Assembly (NCBI GenBank): GCA_002310075.1
Contig: DBXU01000020.1
Span: 1-19,012, forward strand
Direction of reading: 5' to 3'
DNA length: 19,012 bases
Source of the DNA: Bacteroidales bacterium UBA1204
GTDB lineage: Bacteria; Bacteroidota; Bacteroidia; Bacteroidales; F082
The notes beneath the pieces were generated by a model, which was given only the letters and a program-made list of their open reading frames with translations, was not told the origin of the DNA and searched no databases. Positions 1-6,389 of the stretch are shown one piece after another. The translations under genes and the position numbers were made by a program. Numbering within the stretch: position 1 is the first letter of the stretch; every line of letters begins with the position of its first letter.

Positions 1-2
1 TC

Positions 3-77
3 CTCGAGAAGGAGCTGCCCGAGGTGGTCAAAAAGATGAAGTTGCTCGGCATCGGTCTGGATGAGATAAAACTGTAG
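3..77 (+). CDS. C-terminal end of a probable GntR-family (YtrA-like) transcriptional regulator, partial
   Basis: Only the last 24 codons are present, reading L-E-K-E-L-P-E then V-V-K-K-M-K-L-L-G-I-G-L-D-E-I-K-L and a TAG stop. This tail resembles the C-terminal helix of short Bacteroidota GntR regulators of the YtrA type, which typically end in a segment like ELPEFxxxMKLLGIxxEEI; that match is from memory of the family, not a search. Such regulators often sit beside DUF2807 proteins and ABC transporters, and a DUF2807 gene follows here after 91 bases. The DNA-binding domain lies outside the window, so the assignment rests on the tail and context only. Confidence 0.5.
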   Translation, partial: LEKELPEVVKKMKLLGIGLDEIKL

Positions 78-114
78 GAGATTCCCTGCAGGAACCTAAA
101 TTCACACTAAACTG

Positions 115-122
115 TAACTTTT
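115..122 (+). promoter_or_regulatory. Weak candidate -7 element for the GIN lipoprotein gene
   Basis: The octamer TAACTTTT matches 7 of 8 positions of the Bacteroidota -7 consensus TAnnTTTG and lies about 47 bases before the ATG at 169. No clear -33 TTTG is visible upstream. The gene may instead be read through from the regulator in front of it. Confidence 0.2.
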
Positions 123-168
123 TCACCAATTCTCCGTCTTACTACAAATCACTTAAAACAAACAAACA

Positions 169-930
169 ATGAAAAGACAACACATCATCCTCGCTGCCGT
201 CATTATCGGCCTGACGCTCTCCTCATGCGTCATTAGCATCAATGGCGAAACCGTGAAGGGCGACGGCAATGTCGTCATCCGTGACTACGACGTTGCGCGT
301 TTCGACGAAATCGTTTGCGCCTTGCCTGCCACGGTCAACTATACCGTTGCCGACGCCTACACCTGCTCTGTTCGTGTGGACAGTAACTTGCTTGAATACA
401 TCGACATCAAGGTGAAGGACGGCGAGCTGTCCTTAAGTCAGCCTAAGCCGACGAAGAACGGCATTTACCTCGGCTTCAATGCCACCGAGTTCGTTATCGA
501 CATCACTGCGCCGAGCCTGAACGAGATCACGCTTGCTGGCAGTGGCGACATCAACATCCTCAGTCCTATGGAGGCTAAGCAGCTTGAGGTCACCGTTGCC
601 GGTTCGGGCGATGTCGCCTTCAAGGAGGACGTCAACATCCAGCATCTGGAGCTGAGTGTGGCGGGCTCGGGTGACATCCTGGTCGACAAGGGCACGATTC
701 GTAAGCTTGAGGCCGACATCGCGGGTTCGGGCGACATCGTCGCGCATGCCGAGGCCCAAGAGGTGGAAGCCTCCGTGATGGGCTCGGGCGATATCACCAC
801 CAACGTGAGCGGCACCTTGGATTATCACGTTGTAGGCTCAGGCGACATCTATTATTATGGTGACGCCAAGGTCAGTGGGAAAGTCGCAGGCAGCGGCGCC
901 CTCAACCGCATCGAAGCCCCTTCGCGCTAA
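169..930 (+). CDS. GIN-domain (DUF2807) lipoprotein, putative adhesin head
   Basis: A 253-residue predicted lipoprotein. The N-terminus has a basic start, a hydrophobic stretch and a lipobox L-S-S-C with the lipidated Cys at residue 20. Residues after this Cys (V-I-S-I) lack the Lys/acidic surface export signal, so periplasmic attachment is more likely than surface display. The body fits the DUF2807 family (putative auto-transporter adhesin, head GIN domain), a right-handed beta-helix. It shows seven GSG(D) turns starting near residues 124, 145, 166, 186, 205, 223 and 241; the last one has lost the Asp. Spacing narrows from 21 to 18 residues along the protein. In Bacteroidota such genes often lie beside GntR regulators, as here. 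The molecular role of the family is poorly defined. A strong terminator follows 41 bases after the stop. Confidence 0.85.
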   Translation: MKRQHIILAAVIIGLTLSSCVISINGETVKGDGNVVIRDYDVARFDEIVCALPATVNYTVADAYTCSVRVDSNLLEYIDIKVKDGELSLSQPKPTKNGIYLGFNATEFVIDITAPSLNEITLAGSGDINILSPMEAKQLEVTVAGSGDVAFKEDVNIQHLELSVAGSGDILVDKGTIRKLEADIAGSGDIVAHAEAQEVEASVMGSGDITTNVSGTLDYHVVGSGDIYYYGDAKVSGKVAGSGALNRIEAPSR

Positions 931-956
931 AACATCGAAAGTAAATCTCTTTTTCA

Positions 957-964
957 TACCTTTG
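957..964 (+). promoter_or_regulatory. Consensus Bacteroidota -7 element (TACCTTTG) facing a terminator
   Basis: TACCTTTG is a perfect match to TAnnTTTG. No gene follows; the expected start site near 970 would lead straight into the hairpin at 972-999. It could be a chance match, a relic of a lost gene, or the promoter of a very short terminated transcript. No -33 TTTG is evident. Confidence 0.3.
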
Positions 965-971
965 TAATGAG

Positions 972-1007
972 AAACGGCTGACCCCTGGGTCAGCCGTTTT
1001 CTGTTTG
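972..1007 (+). terminator. Rho-independent terminator after the GIN lipoprotein gene
   Basis: A perfect 13-base-pair inverted repeat (972-984 with 987-999, arm AAACGGCTGACCC) is followed by TTTTCTGTTT. The two-base gap means the top pair probably opens into a four-base loop. It lies 41 bases after the stop at 930 on the same strand. Confidence 0.85.
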
Positions 1008-1042
1008 AATGCGAACGAAGAGATTCCCGCCCTTTACCGTCA

Positions 1043-1061
1043 TTCCGGACTTGATCCGGAA
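1043..1061. repeat. Short palindromic repeat of a dispersed type
   Basis: TTCCGGA (1043-1049) and TCCGGAA (1055-1061) form a 7-base-pair stem around a five-base loop. The surrounding text, CATTCCGGACTTGATCCGGA, is a type of short repeat I have seen scattered through many bacterial genomes; that it belongs to such a family here is inference. Confidence 0.45.
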
Positions 1062-1116
1062 ATCGAAGATTCGACGTAGTCAATCTCATTCACCGCCAGA
1101 GGACCACACCCCTTGT

Positions 1117-1346
1117 CGTCGCTTCGCGTCATTGCGAGGAGTCACGATGAATCAAATCGAAGATTGGCTAACGCCGAATTAAAATTTCAACGGAGTTAAT
1201 CCAGGGGTTGGGCTACAATGAAACAGAAGTGTTGCCTATTCTGTAGGCATTCACATAATCAAAGCCTGCAATGACGGGGTGCTATATTGTTTGTGAATGC
1301 ATCACCCTCTGGATTGCTTCGTTCCTCGCAATGACGCAAAGCGACG
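1117..1346. repeat. Inverted-repeat-bounded element of about 230 bases, possibly a small non-autonomous element
   Basis: The left arm at 1117-1140 (core GCGTCATTGCGAGGA) is the reverse complement of the right arm at 1323-1346 (core TCCTCGCAATGACGC), with 23 of 24 bases matching. Inside are a smaller inverted pair, GCATTCAC at 1247-1254 and GTGAATGC at 1293-1300, and a third GCAATGACG near 1268. No transposase is encoded. I saw no obvious target-site duplication. It could be a miniature inverted-repeat element or two independent insertions of a dispersed repeat in opposite orientation. Confidence 0.45.
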
Positions 1347-1369
1347 CATACGCAAAGCGCTGCAAACGC

Positions 1370-1398
1370 GAAGCGGCAGACTGAAAGTCTGCCGCTTC
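1370..1398 (-). terminator. Hairpin downstream of the barrel 1 gene, probable terminator
   Basis: A perfect 13-base-pair stem (GAAGCGGCAGACT at 1370-1382 with its complement at 1386-1398) encloses a three-base loop. It begins 48 bases after the barrel 1 stop at 1446 on the minus strand. Neither side has a long T run, so termination efficiency is uncertain; it may act on both strands between convergent units. Confidence 0.5.
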
Positions 1399-1405
1399 AT
1401 TATTT

Positions 1406-1444
1406 CACTTCTCACTTCTCACTCCTCACTCTTCACTCCTCACT
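1406..1444. repeat. Degenerate heptamer tandem repeat (CACTYYT, about 5.5 units)
   Basis: The units are CACTTCT, CACTTCT, CACTCCT, CACTCTT, CACTCCT and a partial CACT. On the minus strand the tract is purine-rich (AGGAGTG-like) and begins one base after the stop codon of barrel 1. A related tract follows the paralogous barrel 2 gene at 6358-6389. Confidence 0.8.
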
Positions 1445-1445
1445 A

Positions 1446-2480
1446 TCAATCATATTCTCCCCAACTAACGCAAGCGTCTTTAGGCACTCTCTTGATGGGG
1501 AACATCAGCGTGAGCTTAACAGTGGCATTGCTGATGTAACGTTTTCCTAATACATTGGGGTCGATGGGTTGCCCCGTAGCCTCATTGATGGCAAGGTCAG
1601 GTATTTTGTTGCCGTTTTCATCCAAGACATAATCTCCGTTTTCGTCTTTCTTGAAAGCCTTGCCACGTTCGTATTTCGAGAAGGTGTTGAGCAAGCCCAG
1701 ATGACATGAAGCATCGAGCTTCATCATCATGTAATAATACTCGCCAAATGGAATGCGGCATTGCACTCCAGCGCCCAGCACGGCACCGATGTTCCATCGG
1801 CGCATGTTCTTCCCGTTGAATTCTATGTTGTCGACAGGGGTCGGGATGAGGTCGTCCTGATAGGGTACTTGATCGTCATGCATATCGATTACATACCCCA
1901 TTGTCCCTGAGTTGTCTTCCATTGAATATGCTTCATTCTGCATTTGGAAGCCGCCATACAGAGGGATGGTCACGCGTGGCGCAACGAAGACATAGGGTCT
2001 AACTGGTTTACTTGGACCAGCCATGTATTGGGTAAAGGGTACCTGGACGAATAACTCGCTGTATTGGATGTTGTTATACGAAAAAATTATGCTGTCTACG
2101 TTGTCGGCGAAAGGTCTGACATTGTGATAGCTCATTCGGGTGTTGCGGTTGGCAAAGGCTACTTCAAGTCCGACAGAATGATAATCACCAATTTTTCTCT
2201 CAACGGAGATACCTGCCAACGCATTGTTGAGTACGCTTTGGAGAAACGTGTTGTCGAATGCGATATGGATGGTGGAGTAGGGCTGATACCCATAGTTCAT
2301 GTTGGCATCGTTGATATGGAACCAACGGGTGGCAGAGATGCCGCCAAAGATGCCTACGCTATAGTCTGCATCCCATTGGGCTGCATCTTTCTTGGATGGC
2401 AATGGTCTGGCAAACTGGGCATTAACGCTACCGCTCACGAGGAGTAGCGACAGGAGCATTATGATGACGGGTCTTTTCAT
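1446..2480 (-). CDS. Outer-membrane beta-barrel protein, PorT-like family (barrel 1)
   Basis: A 344-residue protein with a signal peptide (hydrophobic residues 5-19, likely cleavage after A21 in V-N-A-Q-F). The rest alternates polar and aromatic/hydrophobic residues with many strand-like segments, fitting an outer membrane beta-barrel of the PF13568 (PorT-like) type rather than an enzyme. It is a paralogue of barrel 2 (6389-7306): shared segments include the GG plus T-x-W-F-H strand near residue 50, A-P-R-V, R-R-x-N-(IV)-G before a strand, and the C-terminal K-D-A-C-V-x-W-G-x-Y. Its ATG overlaps the stop of lipoprotein 1 by four bases (ATGA), which implies translational coupling. PF13568 covers barrels of many roles; a part in presenting the neighbouring exported adhesin is inference. 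A hairpin downstream ends the unit. Confidence 0.8.
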   Translation of the reverse strand: MKRPVIIMLLSLLLVSGSVNAQFARPLPSKKDAAQWDADYSVGIFGGISATRWFHINDANMNYGYQPYSTIHIAFDNTFLQSVLNNALAGISVERKIGDYHSVGLEVAFANRNTRMSYHNVRPFADNVDSIIFSYNNIQYSELFVQVPFTQYMAGPSKPVRPYVFVAPRVTIPLYGGFQMQNEAYSMEDNSGTMGYVIDMHDDQVPYQDDLIPTPVDNIEFNGKNMRRWNIGAVLGAGVQCRIPFGEYYYMMMKLDASCHLGLLNTFSKYERGKAFKKDENGDYVLDENGNKIPDLAINEATGQPIDPNVLGKRYISNATVKLTLMFPIKRVPKDACVSWGEYD

Positions 2481-3292
2481 TGTTGTCCTCCTCCTGTATT
2501 GGTTGGTTTATGATATTTGCCTGGACGCAGGGTGTCACACGTCATGATAACGATGTTACCAGGTAAGGGCAACTCGCCATTTTCCTGTTGTTGCGTCAAA
2601 GCATCTGACGGTTTAAGGTATGTCATAGTTTCAATGCCCCATCTGACATTGGTGATAGCTGCCTTGGTGTCAATCGAGGCGGGTGCTTCTTCAATTACTA
2701 CGCCTGAAAGGATGACGGCATTCAGCGGCTTGTAACCTTCCTTTGTGTCGAGTACCTCATAATAGTAGGCGGTAAACACGGAATCATAGCCCATGATGTA
2801 GACCTGGCGGAATACGTCAGAGGTATAGGTTGTGGAGTCACGGAAGAAACTAGGCATAGTGGGAACTAGGTGAAGCCTAGTCGTGTCTTTGCTAAGAAAC
2901 TCAAAAGTCTTTTCCGTGCTTGATGTCTCTGTGTAGTATTCAGGTATTGGCTTAATGTATTGCATGCCTGCCTGTCCAAGGTATTGATTGATGAACTCGA
3001 AATAAAACTCTTGGTCAACTATTTCTTCATCAATATACATGGTGTCGGCATAAACGGTGTCCAAAAGTTGGGGAGGAAACATGCCGAAGTCAGGGCTTTC
3101 GCCAAAATGCAGATTCTCGCCGCCAAAGGCTTCCAACAGCTCTTGTGGCATGAAATTGTTGATGTTTGGGGTGTTTTGGTAACCGTAAATGATGGTGGTC
3201 GGTTTGCTTTCCGGATCGTCTTTCAGACAGGAGGCCAAAAACAGCAATCCTGCGCACAAGAATAGGGTTATTTTGTATCTAGGTTTCATCAT
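2477..3292 (-). CDS. Surface-type lipoprotein of unrecognised family (lipoprotein 1)
   Basis: A 271-residue lipoprotein with hydrophobic residues 8-20 and lipobox L-A-S-C, lipid Cys at 22. The mature start C-L-K-D-D-P fits the Bacteroidota lipoprotein export signal X-K-(D/E)2-X after the Cys, which predicts the outer face of the outer membrane. I do not recognise the family. It shares spaced motifs with lipoprotein 2: P-x-(DE)-L-L near residue 49, L-H-F-G-(ED)-x-P at 61-67, V-x-I-M-G-x-D at 164-170 followed by F-T-A-Y, and a (LI)-S-G-(VI) segment at 195-198. The tail (residues 256-271) is polar and Gly/Gln-rich. Either of two adjacent ATGs (3292 or 3289) could start it. It has its own consensus -7 element and is coupled to barrel 1 by an ATGA overlap. 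Confidence 0.8.
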   Translation of the reverse strand: MMKPRYKITLFLCAGLLFLASCLKDDPESKPTTIIYGYQNTPNINNFMPQELLEAFGGENLHFGESPDFGMFPPQLLDTVYADTMYIDEEIVDQEFYFEFINQYLGQAGMQYIKPIPEYYTETSSTEKTFEFLSKDTTRLHLVPTMPSFFRDSTTYTSDVFRQVYIMGYDSVFTAYYYEVLDTKEGYKPLNAVILSGVVIEEAPASIDTKAAITNVRWGIETMTYLKPSDALTQQQENGELPLPGNIVIMTCDTLRPGKYHKPTNTGGGQQ

Positions 3293-3329
3293 GATGGAGC
3301 GACAGTTTCTGTTGTCTTATAACAACTTG

Positions 3330-3337
3330 CAAAGGTA
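3330..3337 (-). promoter_or_regulatory. Consensus -7 element (TACCTTTG) for the lipoprotein 1 - barrel 1 unit
   Basis: On the minus strand this reads TACCTTTG, a perfect TAnnTTTG, inside the 110-base AT-rich gap between surface protein A and lipoprotein 1. The expected leader to the ATG at 3292 is about 30 bases. No clear -33 TTTG is seen. It suggests that lipoprotein 1 and barrel 1 can be transcribed separately from gene A. Confidence 0.5.
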
Positions 3338-3402
3338 GGAATTTATTATCTTTTATCTGAATTTGTTTGAAAACTTTTTAGGAGTATATAAGGTATTATA
3401 AA

Positions 3403-6333
3403 TCAGTCTGTTATTAGTATTTTTTCGGTAAATATGGTGTCATTATGCTTGAAAACGAAGAAGAAGAGACCATTGGTAGGGGCTTTTAGGGTATAATTGT
3501 GTCGGCTTTCCTCGTCATTATATAGGTCGAAACGGTCGACGAGTAGACCCTTCATGTCGTATATTTGGACGTTCACGATGCCTTCCATGCCGTGGAAGCA
3601 CAGGCTCATGTCGCCTTGGTTAGGGTTGGGCATGATGCTGATCTTAGGGCCATTGTTGTCATCAACACCATAGAAAGAGGGGATGAGGTAAAACCTTTCA
3701 ACTACGCCATCTTCGCCAGAACAGCGGTTGACGGCCTTGAAGGTGAGCCATATGGTGTCTTCCACCCATTCCATGGGATAGACGCTACAGGTAAGGTTGT
3801 CGTCGGATGGAACGATGCGCCAACTGGGTTTCGAGATGGTCCATTCGCATTGGTCATGGTACCAAGCTTCGATGTGGGATAAGGTGTCGCTAATTTGATA
3901 AGTATATCTGTTGACATTGAACTCGGTGGCGGTGATGACATAATGCGGGTCGACGCCTGGGTTCATGCATCTGATCTCAGGTTGTGGCGTGTAGTCCATG
4001 CCATCTACGATAACAGTCTGTTCGCTCAGACAGCCATCTTCGGTAAGACCCGAGAAAGTATAGGTGGTGTTGGCAACGAAAATGGTGTCGATGTCTTGCC
4101 ATTGGTAATGGGCCATGTCACAACTGTCTGGAAGGTATACTGTAGAGGTTTCCGGCTCGTAGATGGTAAGGTTGAGGTAATAGTCTTGTCCACAGCCTAC
4201 CACTTCATCGCTTTCAATGTAGCCATAGTATTGGTCCGATTCAGTATAGGTTTTGTCGGTGACCTCCCAATAGTATGGGAAGCACTGAGGATCCGGAGTG
4301 ATAGTGATGGGCTCGGGTTTGTCATAAAACTCGATATCAATGAGGTAGGTTTGTGGACAAGGACCTGTGTTGTCTTCGTAAACCTGAGGGCCACTGTCCG
4401 TATAAGTTTGCCCATTCACTTCCCAAACATAACACGAATCATTGTCGCGGCATAGTTTGACGGTGCCGAAGTCTGTTGTGGTGCCAGGGTCCATGACGAT
4501 AAGCGTCATGGTTTTAGTGTGTTCGCAGCCATATTCAGTTGGCTCACAGTTGATTGTACTTTGATAACTGCCAGGGCCGTTGTATTCAATCCAGAAGCCG
4601 TTTTCATTATATACTTGAGGGTTGTCGCCGCCAGGCCAGCAAACAGTCTCGAAGGGAAGAACTTCGTGGTAGGCATTGTGGATGCTGATGGTGAAAGTGG
4701 TCGTCAAGGCAGAACTGCCTGCGCAGACATCATCGGCTTCGACGGTAAGGGTGATGGTGTATTCGCCTTCTTCCGAGAAGCTGTGCTCGGCATGAAAGGC
4801 ATGGCTAGGTGCGCTTCCGTCACCGAAGTTCCAAGTCACTTGGGCATCATCGTAGTTGACTTCCACGTCGAAGCTGATGGCGGCGTCGGTGCAATAGTCC
4901 AAGTGGTCGCCGTCACCAATGATGAGGTCGTCGATGGTGAGTTGGGTGCTGAGGTCCACGGCTTTCGAGCCTGCCAGGTAGGCATAGCCTCGTGAGTTTC
5001 CGAATCCATAGATATGGGCATTGAACCCGTTGTTGCATACCAAGCGGTGCGAGCCATGGCTTATTTGTGTTCTGGTGAATTTGTAATTCGGATTGCCGTT
5101 GACGTTTTCAAAGCTGTTGCCGTTGATGAGGGTCCCGTCAAGGTAAACATTATTGACATCGTCCTTGTCGACGATGATGTTGACGTAATGCCTGGGTATT
5201 TCAGCCTCGCCAGTACCAGAAAAGGTGGCAAAAGTGACTTCGTTGATTTTTTGTTCCGCTGGGGCAATCCATACCATGGAAGGGTCGCCATTTGAGCTGC
5301 TGTATCCATCGTCACTGGCTGAGGTGTTGTAGAGGTATACGGCACAGGGCTCTGAAGCTTCGATGTAGCACGACTTCTCTGAATTATTAAGGAAGAACTC
5401 GTAACTGGCGTTGGCATTAAGGGTGGCGATGCGTATACCGTTCTTGTAGATCTCGTTGTTGTTTTTGGAAGAAACGATCTTGACGATGTCGCGGTTACGA
5501 GTCATCGATTGCGTGACGACGAAATGCTTACCCCACGACCGCAGGGGCATGGCCTGTTCAAAGACGAACTCAAATCCCGATGTGCCATCAAGGCTGTTGG
5601 GCAAACGGGTCAGCGTGTTGCCGTTGAAGACGGCAATTTTCTTACAGTCGTTGGCGGTAACTCGAGTTCCGCTCAAATCACGGTTGCTGCCTGTTCGGTG
5701 CGACCTGACATGATAGGTCTGTCCAGCATTCAGTTGTATGGTGAAGGTCTGCCCGGCAGGATGGTTGCCCGACAGCAAGGGAACGGTAGGCGTGATGTTG
5801 ACAGTAGTGTTGTCCTCGGTGGCCACGATGAGGAAGGCACTTGTCTGGTTATTAACTTTATACTGGTCACTGAGGTCATCCATGCTTGACTGTTGTGCGC
5901 ATTGGATGATGTAGTCGCTGCCGAGGCTTTCGGTGGGGAGCACAAAGGAGGCATCGAAAGAATAGATGGCGATGTTGGCGCAATACACCGAGATGGTGTC
6001 GTTGGCAACGATATGGATGCCTCTGTCGGAAGGCGTCTCGTAATTGTTGCTGTCGTGGTAGCAATAGTTGTTACCGATGGTAATGGTTTGTGGCGTGTTG
6101 GGCTGTAAGCTGAAGTTTTGTGTGTAATTGTTACGAGGATTGCTGATGGTGCCAGAGGTGGCTCGTTTTGCACTGAGTATGACCTGCATGATTCCGCCCT
6201 GTTTGTTGGGGCGGTCGTAATAGCCGTTGTGCATATACGACAGCCAAAAGTCCTTGCCTTGGGTGGAGCCACCCTGGGCAAAACCCATAAAAACCATCAT
6301 AATCCCTATGACTGTCAATGCAAAGCGTTTCAT
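3403..6333 (-). CDS. T9SS-exported multidomain surface protein A with IgGFc-binding-like head and PKD domain
   Basis: A 976-residue protein. Residues 1-19 form a signal peptide (cleavage near F-A-Q). Residues about 23-455 match the IgGFc-binding-like head seen in Bacteroidota proteins, beginning G-S-T-Q-G-K-D-F-W-L. A PKD domain spans about 480-550 (W-N-F-G-D-G-S then H-S-F-S-E-E-G-E-Y-T-I-T). Four Cys-containing repeats of about 55 residues cover 555-778. A module conserved with proteins B and C spans 779-892. The C-terminal type A sorting domain covers about 893-976 (P-N-P-N-Q-G-D-M near 902, ending K-I-L-I-T-D). These features predict T9SS export and attachment to the cell surface, with an adhesive or binding role. 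The IgGFc name reflects homology only; binding to antibody is not implied. It starts 55 bases after barrel 2 stops and precedes the lipoprotein 1 - barrel 1 pair. Confidence 0.85.
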   Translation of the reverse strand: MKRFALTVIGIMMVFMGFAQGGSTQGKDFWLSYMHNGYYDRPNKQGGIMQVILSAKRATSGTISNPRNNYTQNFSLQPNTPQTITIGNNYCYHDSNNYETPSDRGIHIVANDTISVYCANIAIYSFDASFVLPTESLGSDYIIQCAQQSSMDDLSDQYKVNNQTSAFLIVATEDNTTVNITPTVPLLSGNHPAGQTFTIQLNAGQTYHVRSHRTGSNRDLSGTRVTANDCKKIAVFNGNTLTRLPNSLDGTSGFEFVFEQAMPLRSWGKHFVVTQSMTRNRDIVKIVSSKNNNEIYKNGIRIATLNANASYEFFLNNSEKSCYIEASEPCAVYLYNTSASDDGYSSSNGDPSMVWIAPAEQKINEVTFATFSGTGEAEIPRHYVNIIVDKDDVNNVYLDGTLINGNSFENVNGNPNYKFTRTQISHGSHRLVCNNGFNAHIYGFGNSRGYAYLAGSKAVDLSTQLTIDDLIIGDGDHLDYCTDAAISFDVEVNYDDAQVTWNFGDGSAPSHAFHAEHSFSEEGEYTITLTVEADDVCAGSSALTTTFTISIHNAYHEVLPFETVCWPGGDNPQVYNENGFWIEYNGPGSYQSTINCEPTEYGCEHTKTMTLIVMDPGTTTDFGTVKLCRDNDSCYVWEVNGQTYTDSGPQVYEDNTGPCPQTYLIDIEFYDKPEPITITPDPQCFPYYWEVTDKTYTESDQYYGYIESDEVVGCGQDYYLNLTIYEPETSTVYLPDSCDMAHYQWQDIDTIFVANTTYTFSGLTEDGCLSEQTVIVDGMDYTPQPEIRCMNPGVDPHYVITATEFNVNRYTYQISDTLSHIEAWYHDQCEWTISKPSWRIVPSDDNLTCSVYPMEWVEDTIWLTFKAVNRCSGEDGVVERFYLIPSFYGVDDNNGPKISIMPNPNQGDMSLCFHGMEGIVNVQIYDMKGLLVDRFDLYNDEESRHNYTLKAPTNGLFFFVFKHNDTIFTEKILITD
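3658..3999 (-). repeat. Pre-sorting-domain module, copy in protein A
   Basis: Codes residues 779-892. It contains [43 protein letters not shown] and P-S-F-Y-G. The same ordered motifs occur before the sorting domain in proteins B and C, with two Cys in fixed positions (Q-C and the C-x-V-Y after P-S-D-D) plus one after A-V-N. Confidence 0.85.
4000..4671 (-). repeat. Four Cys-containing repeats of about 50-60 residues in protein A
   Basis: Codes residues 555-778. Each unit opens with a Cys a few residues in, has an aromatic-rich Y/W core with a G-x-x-Y or x-T-Y turn, then a G-C or P-C and a closing strand such as L-x-L-x-I. Similar units occur once in B and six times in C. Confidence 0.65.
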
Positions 6334-6357
6334 ACTAACTAAACTATTATTTAATTC

Positions 6358-6389
6358 AACTCCTCACTCCTCACTTTTCACTTCACACT
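6358..6389. repeat. Degenerate heptamer tract after the barrel 2 gene
   Basis: Contains AACTCCT, CACTCCT, CACTTTT and then shortened CACTT and CACACT units, related to the tract at 1406-1444. It abuts the barrel 2 stop at 6389 and lies about 25-55 bases ahead of the gene A start. On the minus strand it is AGGAGTG-rich. Confidence 0.7.

Larger units (their letters stand above)
931..1445. other. 515-base intergenic region without a credible gene
   Basis: This gap between convergent transcription units holds a consensus -7 element (957-964), a terminator hairpin (972-999), a short palindrome (1043-1061), a 24-base inverted repeat (1117-1140 and 1323-1346), an 8-base inner inverted repeat (1247-1254 and 1293-1300), a second hairpin (1370-1398) and a heptamer tract (1406-1444). 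Short open frames crossing it encode peptides such as F-P-D-Q-V-R-N-D and C-F-V-P-R-N-D, which are what dispersed non-coding repeats commonly give when translated, so I do not call them genes. Confidence 0.7.

Noticed and set aside
433..828. Long open frames antisense to the GIN gene
   Set aside because: They arise from the repetitive GSGD codons on the opposite strand and have no start context or recognisable product.
838..1089. Open frame on the minus strand with F-P-D-Q-V-R-N-D
   Set aside because: It crosses the end of the GIN gene, the terminator and the palindromic repeat; the peptide is the usual translation of a dispersed repeat.
1297..1539. Open frame on the + strand containing C-F-V-P-R-N-D and S-H-S-S-L-F-T-P-H
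   Set aside because: It is made of the inverted-repeat arm, a hairpin and the heptamer tract, then runs antisense into barrel 1.
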